From the NCBI RefSeq assembly GCF_016735585.2, contig NZ_JAERSE020000005.1, positions 124,001 to 188,000 on the forward strand: a stretch of DNA of 64,000 nucleotides, written 5' to 3'. The position numbers and the translations under genes were made by a program. The stretch is from Chryseobacterium tagetis. GTDB lineage: Bacteria > Bacteroidota > Bacteroidia > Flavobacteriales > Weeksellaceae. The notes beneath the pieces were generated by a model. The model worked only from the letters and a program-made list of their open reading frames with translations, did not search any database and was not told the origin of the DNA. Positions 9,891 through 19,014 of this stretch are shown here, in pieces. Each line of letters starts with the position of its first letter. The first letter of the stretch is position 1.

Positions 9891-10370
9891 CTATTTGTAT
9901 TCTTTAGGAAGAATTTTTTCGAGTTCGGTTTTCACTTTTTGTAGTTGTCTATAATGAATAGTATCATTGTAGGCATTTACATATACATGAGATTTTTTTT
10001 TGGTTTTGATCTGAAAAGTTTCGTCAGTTCCATCTACTGATTGAGTGCTCGGTGAGCTTTTAATAAGATCTAAGGTTTTTATATCGACAGGAGAAATGAG
10101 ATTTTTCCATACGAGATTATTGATGGCAACCCTTTGCTCATTATGCATGTTTTTTGCAGCAACACCCTTTTCTAGATAGAGTGAATCTTTTTTGACCTTT
10201 ATGATCTTGTAATTTCCAGAGTCTCCTCCTACATACGATAGAATAATATAGTCAATTTCTTCAGGTGGATTGTCTGTTTTTTTTTCTTCTTTCGAAGAAC
10301 AGGAAAAAAATATCAGCAATAAAAATGTTGAAAAGAATAGTTTCCAAGAATTATTTTTTATTGCTGACAT
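9891..10370 (-). CDS. Hypothetical lipoprotein, 159 aa
   Basis: I recognise no family. The N-terminus has a signal peptide (FFSTFLLLIFFSCSS) with a lipobox Cys near residue 24, followed by a Lys/Glu-rich linker, so the mature protein should be membrane-anchored. The remainder (about 115 residues) looks like a small beta-rich domain. It sits between an aminotransferase (9-bp gap) and murB (3-bp gap) in one transcript. The cell-wall setting does not by itself fix a role. Confidence 0.7.
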   Translation of the reverse strand: MSAIKNNSWKLFFSTFLLLIFFSCSSKEEKKTDNPPEEIDYIILSYVGGDSGNYKIIKVKKDSLYLEKGVAAKNMHNEQRVAINNLVWKNLISPVDIKTLDLIKSSPSTQSVDGTDETFQIKTKKKSHVYVNAYNDTIHYRQLQKVKTELEKILPKEYK

Positions 10371-10379
10371 TGTATTGTA

Positions 10380-11585
10380 TTAAAGGTTGAACTCTAATCT
10401 GTATTGCTGTAATGCACCTTTTAGAATTTCTGCACTTCTTCTTAAATCTTCTTCTTTAAGAACATAGGCGATTCTTACTTGTTTTTTTCCCAGTTCAGGA
10501 TTGCTGTAGAATCCTCCTGCAGGCGCAACCATAATTGTTTCGTTATTGTCGGTGTATTTTTCCAGCAGCCATTGAGCGAATTTCTCCGTATCATCCACAG
10601 GAAGCTCTGCTACACAATAGAAAGCACCTTTTGGTTTTGGACAAATTACTCCCGGAATAGCATTCAGTAAATCTACCAACACATTTCTTCTGTGAGTATA
10701 TTCTTCTCTTACTGCTCTGATGTAAGCTCCGTCATTTTGATGTGCGGCAGTCGCTGCAATTTGACCCAAAAGAACCGGACTCAGTCTTGCCTGAGCAAAA
10801 AGCATGGCTGCATCGTGAATTTTTTTAGATCGGGTAATCAGACATCCGATTCTTACTCCACACATAGAGTAACGCTTAGATTCTGAATCGATAATAATGC
10901 AGTTTTCGCTTAATTCAGGGAAAGCAAGCATTGAGATTTGTTGTTTTCCATCATATACATACTCTCTGTATACTTCATCAGAGATAACAACGATGTCATA
11001 TTTTAAAGCAATTTCTGCTAATTTTTGTAATTCTTCACGAGTGTAAAGATATCCTGTAGGATTTCCTGGGTTACAGATAACAATCGCTCTTGTTTTTTCT
11101 GTGATTTTCTTTTCAAACTCTTCAATAGGAGGAAGTGCAAAACCTGTCTCTATTGTTGAAGGAACTGCTACTACATGTACATTGAAAGTACTCGTGAATC
11201 CGTTGTAATTCGCATAATAAGGTTCCGGGATGATAACTTCGTCTCCGTCGTCACAAAGTGTTGAAATGGCAAAATTTAAAGCTTCAGAACCACCGTTGGT
11301 TACAATGAAATTGTCAGGCGTAAGATCTGTAAAATCTAAAGAATGGTAATATTCTGTAAGAGCTTTTCTGTATTCTATATTTCCTTCAGAAAGAGCATAT
11401 TCTAATACTTTTAAATCAATGTTTTTTAAAGCATTCAGGGCTGTTTCGGGAGTTTCAATATCCGGTTGCCCGATATTAAGGTGGTATACTTTTGTTCCTT
11501 TCTGTTTTGCTTTTAATGCAAAAGGGACTAGTTTTCTCACCGGTGAAGGCGGCATCTGCTGTGCTCTGTTTGAAATATTAGGCAT
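10380..11585 (-). CDS. PLP-dependent class I/II aminotransferase (aspartate aminotransferase-like)
   Basis: A 401-aa fold-type I aminotransferase. Visible signatures are the substrate-loop segment LNIGQPD (36-42), NPGNPTG (172-178), ISDEVYREY (201-209) and the PLP lysine K237 in DSESKRYSMCGVRIG, followed by the phosphate-binding arginine. It probably transfers the amino group of aspartate or another amino acid to 2-oxoglutarate. Substrate preference cannot be determined from these motifs. It is the first gene of a three-gene operon ending with murB. A promoter should lie in the 268-bp divergent region shared with the T9SS gene. Confidence 0.88.
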   Translation of the reverse strand: MPNISNRAQQMPPSPVRKLVPFALKAKQKGTKVYHLNIGQPDIETPETALNALKNIDLKVLEYALSEGNIEYRKALTEYYHSLDFTDLTPDNFIVTNGGSEALNFAISTLCDDGDEVIIPEPYYANYNGFTSTFNVHVVAVPSTIETGFALPPIEEFEKKITEKTRAIVICNPGNPTGYLYTREELQKLAEIALKYDIVVISDEVYREYVYDGKQQISMLAFPELSENCIIIDSESKRYSMCGVRIGCLITRSKKIHDAAMLFAQARLSPVLLGQIAATAAHQNDGAYIRAVREEYTHRRNVLVDLLNAIPGVICPKPKGAFYCVAELPVDDTEKFAQWLLEKYTDNNETIMVAPAGGFYSNPELGKKQVRIAYVLKEEDLRRSAEILKGALQQYRLEFNL

Positions 11586-11802
11586 TGTTTTTTATCTAAA
11601 ATTGATTGCACAAAAATAACAAAATATTTTATCTAAGGGTGAAATACTAAGGACTAAATCTAATATATTATGCTTTAAATAATAATTATGATATGTTTTG
11701 TGTTTTCTTTTATTCCGTACGTTTTTCTGGTAATTAAACGTTTGTTTATTATGTAATTTATTTAGTTTTTGTTTAAATGTTGAAAAATAATCAAAATATG
11801 TA

Positions 11803-11832
11803 TTGTGGTTTTAGATTAAATTCATAGTTTTA
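11803..11832 (+). promoter_or_regulatory. Probable Bacteroidota promoter of the T9SS-secreted protein
   Basis: A TTG at 11803-11805 is followed after 19 bp by TAGTTTTA (11825-11832), close to the Bacteroidota -33/-7 pattern TTTG-N19-TAnnTTTG but with A in place of the final G. It lies about 20 bp before the start codon at 11854. The rest of the 268-bp divergent region is very AT-rich and shows no other clear element. Confidence 0.45.
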
Positions 11833-11853
11833 CGCATACTAATAAAAAAATTT

Positions 11854-14679
11854 ATGAGAAAAAATCAACAAGCTCTTGTGCTTGGAGCATTAGGACTGTT
11901 TGTAAGTTCTTTTGCGTTGGCACAAAATTATCAGAAAATGCCTATTCAGTCAGGTTTTAATGAAGATGTGATAGCAAATGGGATTGGCACTTCATTGAGC
12001 TCTACTACAGGTATTTTAGATGGAGATTCTTATGTTTTTGTTTCGAAAGATTTTCAGGCAACTGCAACCAGTACTCCTATTACTTATGGTGTGCCTACAG
12101 ATGGTATTATTAATTCGGTAGTGACAACTACACCAGGATTAAGTTATCAGCTGGGAAATCTTAGTGGACCGAATTCTTTAAGGCTTTCTAATGCCATTCC
12201 TACGGCGACAATGACTTTTGCAACTCCTAAAGCGGCTTTTACATTATATATGTTGGCTACAGGAGGAAGTGGTGCTTCAACACTCACAGTAACGGTGAAT
12301 TTTTCGGATGGAACAAATCAACAGTTTACAGGAGTTTCTGTAGCTGACTGGTATAATGCAACAGGTTTTGCGGTTCAGGGATTAGGTAGAATTAATAGAA
12401 CTAATGATACTTTAGATGCAGCTAGTGGTACTAACCCTAGAATGTATCAAATACCTTTAGCCATTGATGCAGCTAATCAGGCGAAATTAATTCAAAGTGT
12501 TACGCTTACAAAAACAACGACAACGGCAGCATTTCCAAATATTTTCGCTTTTTCGGCAGATGCGTATTCCACTTGTGTACCGCCTACATTACAAGCGGTG
12601 GGAACAATTACAGCGAATTCAGCAGCAATTTCGTGGACAGCTCCTACAGGATCTACACCGGCAAGTTACGATATTTACTACAGTACTTCGAATACCATTC
12701 CGGCAAGTACAGCAACACCTAATTTTCCTGGGGTAACATCTACTTCTTACACTATTCCTAGTTTGACTTCAAATACAATCTATTATTATTGGGTAAGATC
12801 AAACTGTAGTACGGGAACAAGCCAGAGTGCGTGGTCTTTTGGAGGAACGTTTAAAACAGCTTGTTCTATTTTTACCGTTCCGTATACAGAGAATTTTGAT
12901 ACTACAAGTACCGGTTCTTCAACAAACCTTACGGTACCAAGCTGTTGGTCATATTTAGAAACTGCTTCATCTGCAGGTTACGGGTATGTGACAACAACTT
13001 ATCCTAATTCTTCGCCTAATTCTTATTATCTGTATAATTCATCTGATAATACAGGTAGCCAGATGTTGGTTTCACCTCCAACTACAAATCTTTCAAGTGG
13101 TACGAAACGAGTGAGATTTTACGCAAGAGGTAGTTCAGCGGGGTATTCATTAGTGGTAGGTACTTTATCAAATGCTGCAGATCCTACTACTTTTACACCA
13201 ATTGGTTCTGCTATTACATTAACGGCTGCTCAGACACAATATACTGTTAATATTCCTTCAGGTACTAATACGCAATTGGCATTTAAACATGGTTTAGGAG
13301 GAACATATCGTGCGATTTATCTTGATGATATTACGGTTCAGGAAATCCCTTCTTGTCTTGAGCCAACTGCACTTACGTCATCGAATTTAGCTGCGTTTTC
13401 TGCTACAGTGGGTTGGACGGCTCCATCAACTGCACCTGCACTTGGATATGATGTCTATTATAGCACTTCTAACGTAGCACCTAGTTCAAGTACCGTTTTA
13501 AATAGTACTAATTCTGCGGCTTCTACGACTCTTTCTGCTCAATTAACAGGATTAGCTTCTAGTACAACTTATTATACTTGGGTTAGATCTAATTGTAGTT
13601 CTACCGATAAGAGTTCTTGGACGGGATCAATTTCTTTTACCACTCCATCATTCTGTCCTACCGTAACAGCACCTGCTGCTGGAGCAACGGGAGTTTCTGT
13701 AACGCCATCAATTACTTGGAATGCTGTAACTGGAGCAGCAGGATATAAATTGACAGTAGGTACTACTGCTGGAGGAACAGATGTCTTGAATAACGTTGAT
13801 GTTGGAAACGTTACTACTTATCCATTCACTACTTCTTTAGCATTTAATACCAAGTATTATTATACTGTTAATGCTTATGTTGGAGGACAGACTTCATCAT
13901 CTTGTACAGAAAATAACTTTACTACAGTATGTACAAGTACGGGTGCACCTTACCTTTTAGATTTTGAAAGTGTAACTACACCTGCGCTTCCGGGATGTAC
14001 ATCTAATTTGAATGCAGGAACAGGAAATAATTGGACAACAGCGGATGCTCCTACTGATTGCCCAGGATTGACCACTAAGGTATTGAGATATGCTTGGAAC
14101 GGTTCAAATGCTGCGAATGCTTGGTTCTTTACTCAAGGATTGAGTTTAACGGCTGGAACTCAGTATACGATTTCTTATAAGTATGGAAATAACTCTACAT
14201 CATATACGGAAAAATTAAAAGTAGCATTCGGTACTTCAGCAACTGCAGCTGCAATGGTTAATCCTATAGGAGATTATCCTACTATTAATGATAAGACTGC
14301 TCATACGGTATCTGTTAACTTTACAGTACCTACAACAGGAGTTTACTACTTCGGATTTAATGCTTATTCTGCGGCAAACCAATATTATTTATATGTTGAT
14401 GATATTAATGTTACTAACTCAAGTTTAGCTACTTCAGAAACATCAGTTAAGAAAAATGAGATTAATGCATATCCAAATCCATTTACAGATGTTTTAAATA
14501 TTTCTGACATCAAAAATGTAAAATCTATTTCTATTGTGGATATTGCAGGAAGATTGATTAAAAACATTGAAAGTCCTTCTTCAACGCTTCACTTAGGAGA
14601 TTTGAAACAAGGAGTGTATTTGGTTGTGCTGAATATGAACGATGGTTCTAAGCAGACAATCAAAGCAATTAAAAAATAA
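11854..14679 (+). CDS. T9SS-secreted multidomain FN3 protein
   Basis: A 941-aa secreted protein. It has a signal peptide ending at about residue 24 (ALAQ), an N-terminal beta domain (about 30-240), FN3-like domains at about 241-335 and 502-598 (both with the SYDIYYST/GYDVYYST strand), a jelly-roll-like domain between them, an Ig-like repeat at about 600-690, a second jelly-roll-like domain (about 690-865), and a type A T9SS sorting domain from about 868 to the end (INAYPNPF, GVYLVVL, KAIKK). The protein is Thr/Ser-rich and rich in Cys pairs. It is probably a cell-surface or released adhesin-like protein; no catalytic residues are evident. A terminator follows. Confidence 0.88.
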   Translation: MRKNQQALVLGALGLFVSSFALAQNYQKMPIQSGFNEDVIANGIGTSLSSTTGILDGDSYVFVSKDFQATATSTPITYGVPTDGIINSVVTTTPGLSYQLGNLSGPNSLRLSNAIPTATMTFATPKAAFTLYMLATGGSGASTLTVTVNFSDGTNQQFTGVSVADWYNATGFAVQGLGRINRTNDTLDAASGTNPRMYQIPLAIDAANQAKLIQSVTLTKTTTTAAFPNIFAFSADAYSTCVPPTLQAVGTITANSAAISWTAPTGSTPASYDIYYSTSNTIPASTATPNFPGVTSTSYTIPSLTSNTIYYYWVRSNCSTGTSQSAWSFGGTFKTACSIFTVPYTENFDTTSTGSSTNLTVPSCWSYLETASSAGYGYVTTTYPNSSPNSYYLYNSSDNTGSQMLVSPPTTNLSSGTKRVRFYARGSSAGYSLVVGTLSNAADPTTFTPIGSAITLTAAQTQYTVNIPSGTNTQLAFKHGLGGTYRAIYLDDITVQEIPSCLEPTALTSSNLAAFSATVGWTAPSTAPALGYDVYYSTSNVAPSSSTVLNSTNSAASTTLSAQLTGLASSTTYYTWVRSNCSSTDKSSWTGSISFTTPSFCPTVTAPAAGATGVSVTPSITWNAVTGAAGYKLTVGTTAGGTDVLNNVDVGNVTTYPFTTSLAFNTKYYYTVNAYVGGQTSSSCTENNFTTVCTSTGAPYLLDFESVTTPALPGCTSNLNAGTGNNWTTADAPTDCPGLTTKVLRYAWNGSNAANAWFFTQGLSLTAGTQYTISYKYGNNSTSYTEKLKVAFGTSATAAAMVNPIGDYPTINDKTAHTVSVNFTVPTTGVYYFGFNAYSAANQYYLYVDDINVTNSSLATSETSVKKNEINAYPNPFTDVLNISDIKNVKSISIVDIAGRLIKNIESPSSTLHLGDLKQGVYLVVLNMNDGSKQTIKAIKK

Positions 14680-14698
14680 CATTTTATTTTAATTATTT

Positions 14699-14732
14699 AA
14701 GCGGCTTTACTTTTTGTAAAGTCGCTTTTGTT
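14699..14732 (+). terminator. Intrinsic terminator after the T9SS gene
   Basis: The hairpin has arms AAGCGGCTTTAC and GTAAAGTCGCTT, with one G-T pair and a TTTTT loop, followed by a T-rich tail. It begins 20 bp after the stop codon. Confidence 0.8.
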
Positions 14733-14785
14733 TTTACGCTTAATATAAAAATGGTTAATTTTAAACCGTTAAAAATTATACTTAT

Positions 14786-15241
14786 ATGCAAATTCCTGCA
14801 ATTTCAATAGATGATTATGTCTCAAAGATTCCTGAGGAAAGACAAGAAGGTTTTAAGAAGCTTTTCGATGCTGTAAATGATAATTTACCAGAAGGTTTCT
14901 CAGGAAATATCAGTTACGGAATGATTGGTTGGGCGGTTCCGCTTGAAACCTATCCCCCGGGATATCACTGTACTCCAAATACGCCGCTTCCTTTTATCAG
15001 TTTGGCGTCTCAGAAAAACTTCATTGCATTGTATCATATGGGAATTTATTCTAAACCGGAATTGTTGAATTGGTTTGTGGAAGAATTTCCTAAATATTCA
15101 AAAAGAAAACTGGATATGGGGAAATCCTGCATTCGCTTTAAGAAAGTTGAGGATATTCCTCTGGAACTGATTGCGGAATTAAGTAAAAAAATAACTGTAG
15201 ACGAATGGATTGAGACCTATGAAAAGAATTATAAAAAATAA
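14786..15241 (+). CDS. DUF1801 domain-containing protein
   Basis: A 151-aa cytosolic protein of the YdhG/DUF1801 family. Conserved parts are the N-terminal YVSKIPEERQEGFKKL, the SYGMIGWAVP strand and the C-terminal CIRFKKVEDIPLELIAEL. The biochemical role of the family is unknown; the fold is similar to that of iron-sulfur-chaperone frataxin-like proteins, which is only a structural hint. Its 3' end overlaps the next gene by 23 bp if that gene starts at 15219. Confidence 0.85.
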   Translation: MQIPAISIDDYVSKIPEERQEGFKKLFDAVNDNLPEGFSGNISYGMIGWAVPLETYPPGYHCTPNTPLPFISLASQKNFIALYHMGIYSKPELLNWFVEEFPKYSKRKLDMGKSCIRFKKVEDIPLELIAELSKKITVDEWIETYEKNYKK

Positions 15242-15875
15242 AACCCTTACTTCGTTTTTGTTTCTTTGTATCGTTCTGCTTATTATTTCAGGATGTGCGG
15301 GAGTTAAAAGTTCAGGGTTGAAAAATGGAGATTTGCTTTTCGTTACTGCAAAAAATTCAGGATTATCCGGAGCGATTAATAATGTCACGCAAAAAGAGAA
15401 GAATGCTTCCTTTGATCATATTGGAATTGTAGAAAAAGAGAATGGGGATTATTTCGTACTTCATGCTTCTCCCAAAAGAGGATCAAACAAACAGAAACTT
15501 AAAGATTTTGTGGAAGATGAAAAAAAAGACGGACAGGGTATTTTTGTATATAGACTGAAACCTGAATATCAAAGTGCAATTCCTGATGCTATTGCTAAAG
15601 CAAATTCAATGTTGGGAAAACCTTATAATTTTAATTATATCCTGAATGAAGATTCATACTATTGTTCGGACTTTATAGAGAGAATTTTTAGAAAAGATCA
15701 TATTTTTAAACTGGATCCCATGACTTTTATTGATCCGAAAACAGGTAAAACCAATGAGTTCTGGCAAAAGTTTTATCAGGAGAAAAACCTTAAAGTTCCC
15801 GAAGGCGAATTGGGCTGTAATCCGAACGGTTTAGCAGGATCGCCCAAAATAGAAAGAATAAAACAACTTAAATAA
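15219..15875 (+). CDS. YiiX/YebB-like NlpC/P60-superfamily cysteine hydrolase, lipoprotein
   Basis: The protein has a signal peptide with a lipobox (LLIISGCAG), so it is probably lipid-anchored. The hydrolase domain shows the permuted papain-like arrangement of YiiX: GDLLFVTAKNSG, then the His in FDHIGIV, then the Cys in YYCSDFIERIF. Relatives act on peptidoglycan or lipid amides. I chose the Met at 15219 (MKRIIKNK, a typical signal-peptide start) over the Met three codons upstream at 15210. It is translated through a 23-bp overlap with the DUF1801 gene and is followed by a strong terminator. Confidence 0.8.
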   Translation: MKRIIKNKTLTSFLFLCIVLLIISGCAGVKSSGLKNGDLLFVTAKNSGLSGAINNVTQKEKNASFDHIGIVEKENGDYFVLHASPKRGSNKQKLKDFVEDEKKDGQGIFVYRLKPEYQSAIPDAIAKANSMLGKPYNFNYILNEDSYYCSDFIERIFRKDHIFKLDPMTFIDPKTGKTNEFWQKFYQEKNLKVPEGELGCNPNGLAGSPKIERIKQLK

Positions 15876-15880
15876 CACTA

Positions 15881-15906
15881 AAGAAGCAATACTGCTTCTT
15901 TTTTTT
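15881..15906 (+). terminator. Intrinsic terminator after the YiiX-like gene
   Basis: A perfect 8-bp stem AAGAAGCA/TGCTTCTT with a 4-nt loop is followed by six further T residues. It begins 5 bp after the stop codon. Confidence 0.88.
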
Positions 15907-15925
15907 ATGGAAATAAATTTTAAAA

Positions 15926-15958
15926 AATATTAGTCTATTAATTTGGTAGACTAATATT
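15926..15958 (+). promoter_or_regulatory. Palindromic operator candidate upstream of the NIL-domain gene
   Basis: A perfect inverted repeat with half-sites AATATTAGTCTA (15926-15937) and TAGACTAATATT (15947-15958) is separated by 9 nt. It lies just upstream of a possible -7 element, TATATTTTTG (15963-15972), in the leader of the NIL gene. The flanking A- and T-runs would also allow it to act as a second terminator, but a strong terminator already lies 20 bp upstream. The dyad shape resembles Rrf2-type or other dimeric repressor sites; the regulator is not identified. Confidence 0.5.
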
Positions 15959-16039
15959 TTTTTATATTTTTGTCCTGTATTTAATAACCGATAACAGTAT
16001 GTATTTCAGAAAATAACTTTAATCAAAAACCTAGATGTT

Positions 16040-16342
16040 ATGATAACAAATTTGCAGACACTGCCCAATAACGTAAACCTTATCAAAAAAGAACTGATTG
16101 TAGAAGTAGAATTGAACGGGAAAATGAAATTTGATCATTTGCTCAATATTATCTATCAGCAGATGGGGATGTGTTACAAGCTTTTGAATGCAGATGTAGA
16201 ATACATCAACGGAAATGATTTCGGCTCATTTCAATTATACCTTAATGCAACTTCAGAAGATTTTCATCAATTGGAATTTTTTCTGAATAAAAATAAACTT
16301 TTGAATACCACTGTAGAATATGTCTGCAGGAAGTACTCTTAG
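16040..16342 (+). CDS. Stand-alone NIL-domain protein
   Basis: A 100-aa protein whose residues 17-97 follow the NIL domain pattern found at the C-terminus of the methionine importer ATPase MetN: ELIVEVELNG, MGMCYKLLNADVEYINGNDFGSFQL, then a helix and a final strand. In MetN the domain binds methionine and gives feedback control. As a separate small protein it could be an amino-acid sensor for sulphur metabolism. It has its own upstream dyad and its own terminator, so it is a single-gene unit. The call rests on motif shape only. Confidence 0.65.
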   Translation: MITNLQTLPNNVNLIKKELIVEVELNGKMKFDHLLNIIYQQMGMCYKLLNADVEYINGNDFGSFQLYLNATSEDFHQLEFFLNKNKLLNTTVEYVCRKYS

Positions 16343-16366
16343 TTGTGTAGATCCATATAGTTTGAG

Positions 16367-16394
16367 AAGCGTTCATTTATTGAGCGCTTTTTTT
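16367..16394 (+). terminator. Intrinsic terminator after the NIL-domain gene
   Basis: The stem AAGCGTTC/GAGCGCTT has one G-T pair and a 7-nt loop and is followed by a T-run. Confidence 0.82.
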
Positions 16395-16449
16395 ATTTCC
16401 TTTCCGGTAAAAAGACTATTTTTATCCTAATTAAAAAAATCACAAAATT

Positions 16450-17001
16450 ATGGTTACCCTTATTATTATCGGTGTTGTAGCAATTTTTCTTCTGTATGCG
16501 GTTTCTATTTATAACCGCTTGGTAAAGCTTAAAAATCTGGTTCAGGAAGCTTGGAGTAGTATCGATGTGATGCTGAAGAAACGTCATGACCTTATTCCTA
16601 ACCTTGTAGAAACAGTGAAAGGATATGCAACTCATGAACGTGAAACCCTTGAAAACGTTACAAGAGCAAGAAATCTGGCGGTAGGAGCCAATTCCTTAGA
16701 AGCTAAAGAAGCTGCCGAGAAAAGCCTTAATCAGGCGATGGTGAATCTTTTTGCTGTGGCAGAGCAATACCCTGATCTGAAAGCAAACGCCAATTTCCAA
16801 CAGTTACAATCAGAATTAACCTCTATTGAAAATGATATTGAAAAATCAAGGAGATATTATAATGGAACTGCCCGTGAAAACAATACACTGGTAGAATCTT
16901 TTCCAAGCAATATAGTCGCTAATATGTATAAATTCGAAAAAGTTTCCTATTTCGAGCTGGATAATATTGCAGAACGGGAAGTTCCAACCGTAAAGTTTTA
17001 A
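16450..17001 (+). CDS. LemA family protein
   Basis: A 183-aa membrane protein of the LemA family. It has one N-terminal membrane helix (residues 2-20) and then a long coiled helical domain with the family signatures YNRLVKLKNLVQEAWSSIDVMLKKRHDLIPNLVETVKGYA and ARRYYNG-like SRRYYNGTARENN. The function is unknown. It is separated by 2 bp from the DUF2207 gene, a pairing common across bacteria that suggests the two act together at the envelope. Confidence 0.92.
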   Translation: MVTLIIIGVVAIFLLYAVSIYNRLVKLKNLVQEAWSSIDVMLKKRHDLIPNLVETVKGYATHERETLENVTRARNLAVGANSLEAKEAAEKSLNQAMVNLFAVAEQYPDLKANANFQQLQSELTSIENDIEKSRRYYNGTARENNTLVESFPSNIVANMYKFEKVSYFELDNIAEREVPTVKF

Positions 17002-17003
17002 CG

Positions 17004-18932
17004 ATGAAGAAATTTCTGCAATTTCTCTTTCTTCTGTGCTTTGTCCTTGGTTTTGCTCAGGAAGATAATTCGTTAAATGAAGATCTCTCCAGAACGGAAA
17101 GAATCTTATCCTTTCATTCAGATATTAATGTTGATACCCATTCTGGGCTCGATGTTACTGAAAAGATTAAAGTTCACAGTCTTGGAGATCAAATTCGAAG
17201 AGGGATTTTCCGTACGTTGCCTTTATCGAGAAATCTGAATAACAGAACCCAGAAGGTAAAATATGAGATCATTTCCATAAAGAAAAACGGGGAAGAAGAA
17301 GATTATCATGAAGAAATAGAAGACGGATTTCTTAAAATCTATATCGGAAATAAAGATATAATCCTCCAACCCGGAAATTATAACTATGAAATCCACTACA
17401 AAACAGAAAATCAAATCGGTTTTTTTGATAAATATGATGAACTGTACTGGAATGTAAACGGAAATTATTGGGATTTTCCTGTTGATACGATTTCTGCTAC
17501 CGTAAACCTTCCACAAGGAGCAAACATTTTGCAAAATTCATGCTATACAGGTTTTGCAGGAAGTACGGAGAAAAACTGCAATTCAAAACTCCTTTCAGTT
17601 CATTCAATCGAATGGAATGCTTCAGGTTTTCAGGCCAATGACGGTCTTACAATAGCAGTCGGATTTAAAAAAGGAATCATGATTCCGCCGCCGCCGCCAA
17701 GTTTTTTAGAAAAATTCGGAATATTGATCGGAGGTTTTCTGGTATTTCTGGGATTGTTATATTATTACTATTCAACCTGGAGAAAGTATGGGGTAGATCC
17801 TGAAAAACCGATTGTATATCCTCAGTTTAATTCTCCAAACGATCTTTCGCCAGCATCTTTAGGATATTTAAAAACGGAAACTTTTAAAAATAAATATATA
17901 ACAGCGGCATTGGTAAATCTTGCAATAAAAGGATATATCCAAATTATTGAAAAAGAAAATGACGGTCTTTTGGGCTTTTTTAAATCAACATATTATACCG
18001 TTAAAAAATTAAAACCATCCGATGATAAACTTCCCAAAGAAGAAAAAAAGCTGATGGATCATCTTTTGCCAAGCTCTCGCGAAACAATTGATTTTGATGG
18101 TAAATATGACTCTAAAATAGAACAGGCGGTGTTGAATTGTAAAGAATCGTTGAAGTTTCAGCACGATGCCTTTTTAAATGAAGGAAATAATGCCAAGAAA
18201 CTTATCCTGCCTTCTTTGCTTATTACCTTTGTGTATCTTGCAGGCTTACTTTTGAGTTTCAGGATGTTCCCTGAATTTGAAAAAGTTTTTATCGGACTGA
18301 TCTTATATGTAGTTCTGTTCGTTGCATTTTTTATTGCGGCCTTATTATTTAAATATTTTCCGGGGCTCTTTAAGATCTTCTTAGCATTTCCGGTCATTAT
18401 TTTTATAGGTATAGGGTTATTTATTCATAAAAGCAGCGATTTTACCATTGATAACAATTTTAATATCTGTTATATTTTTATTGTATTAGGATTTACATCA
18501 CTTGTGATCTATGAATTTTTAATCAAAAGACCTTCCGAAGAAAAATTAAAAATAAAATCTCTTATAGAAGGCTTTCAGATGTATATGGGAGCTGCAGAAA
18601 ATGAACAGCTTAAATTTCATAATCCTCCGGAAATGACTCCGCAGGTTTTTGAAAAATACCTTCCGTTTGCAATGGTGTTGGGCGTAGATGAAATTTGGGG
18701 GCAAAAATTTGATGCAATGCTTTCGAAAATGTCAACTGAATATCACAGTAATTGGTATGTAGGTTCTACTTTAAACCGTTATGCTTTTGCGAGTACACTT
18801 AATTCAAGTCTTACTAGCTCAATACAGTCTTCATCAACGCAACCTTCCAATAATTCCAGCAGTGGTTCTGGTTCAGGAGGGGGTGGTTTCTCCGGTGGCG
18901 GAGGTGGCGGAGGCGGCGGAGGCGGTTGGTAG
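17004..18932 (+). CDS. DUF2207 membrane protein with glycine-rich tail
   Basis: A 642-aa protein. It has a signal peptide (about 1-19), an extracytoplasmic beta-rich DUF2207 domain (about 30-230, RRGIFRTLPL, YRTE-like YKTENQIGFF), a proline run before a membrane helix (about 238-257), a cytoplasmic stretch, further membrane helices (about 393-480) and a C-terminus that is almost pure Gly/Ser ending in GGW. This domain order matches the predicted membrane proteins that accompany LemA. The function is unknown. The tail is typical of the family and not a sequencing artefact. Confidence 0.88.
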   Translation: MKKFLQFLFLLCFVLGFAQEDNSLNEDLSRTERILSFHSDINVDTHSGLDVTEKIKVHSLGDQIRRGIFRTLPLSRNLNNRTQKVKYEIISIKKNGEEEDYHEEIEDGFLKIYIGNKDIILQPGNYNYEIHYKTENQIGFFDKYDELYWNVNGNYWDFPVDTISATVNLPQGANILQNSCYTGFAGSTEKNCNSKLLSVHSIEWNASGFQANDGLTIAVGFKKGIMIPPPPPSFLEKFGILIGGFLVFLGLLYYYYSTWRKYGVDPEKPIVYPQFNSPNDLSPASLGYLKTETFKNKYITAALVNLAIKGYIQIIEKENDGLLGFFKSTYYTVKKLKPSDDKLPKEEKKLMDHLLPSSRETIDFDGKYDSKIEQAVLNCKESLKFQHDAFLNEGNNAKKLILPSLLITFVYLAGLLLSFRMFPEFEKVFIGLILYVVLFVAFFIAALLFKYFPGLFKIFLAFPVIIFIGIGLFIHKSSDFTIDNNFNICYIFIVLGFTSLVIYEFLIKRPSEEKLKIKSLIEGFQMYMGAAENEQLKFHNPPEMTPQVFEKYLPFAMVLGVDEIWGQKFDAMLSKMSTEYHSNWYVGSTLNRYAFASTLNSSLTSSIQSSSTQPSNNSSSGSGSGGGGFSGGGGGGGGGGGW

Positions 18933-18954
18933 GCCTGTTTCCATACTTAATAAA

Positions 18955-18988
18955 TAAAAAAAGCGTTCAGAAATCCTGAACGCTTTTT
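18955..18988. terminator. Bidirectional terminator between DUF2207 gene and murA
   Basis: A perfect 10-bp stem, AAGCGTTCAG/CTGAACGCTT, with a 5-nt loop is flanked by an A-run on the left and a T-run on the right. It can therefore end transcripts from both convergent genes. Confidence 0.9.
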
Positions 18989-19014
18989 TATTGTATATGT
19001 TTAATGATAAACAA

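Noticed and set aside
15926..15972. SAM riboswitch before the NIL-domain gene
   Set aside because: The leader is short and AT-rich and holds only a simple dyad; the multi-helix junction of a SAM riboswitch is not present.
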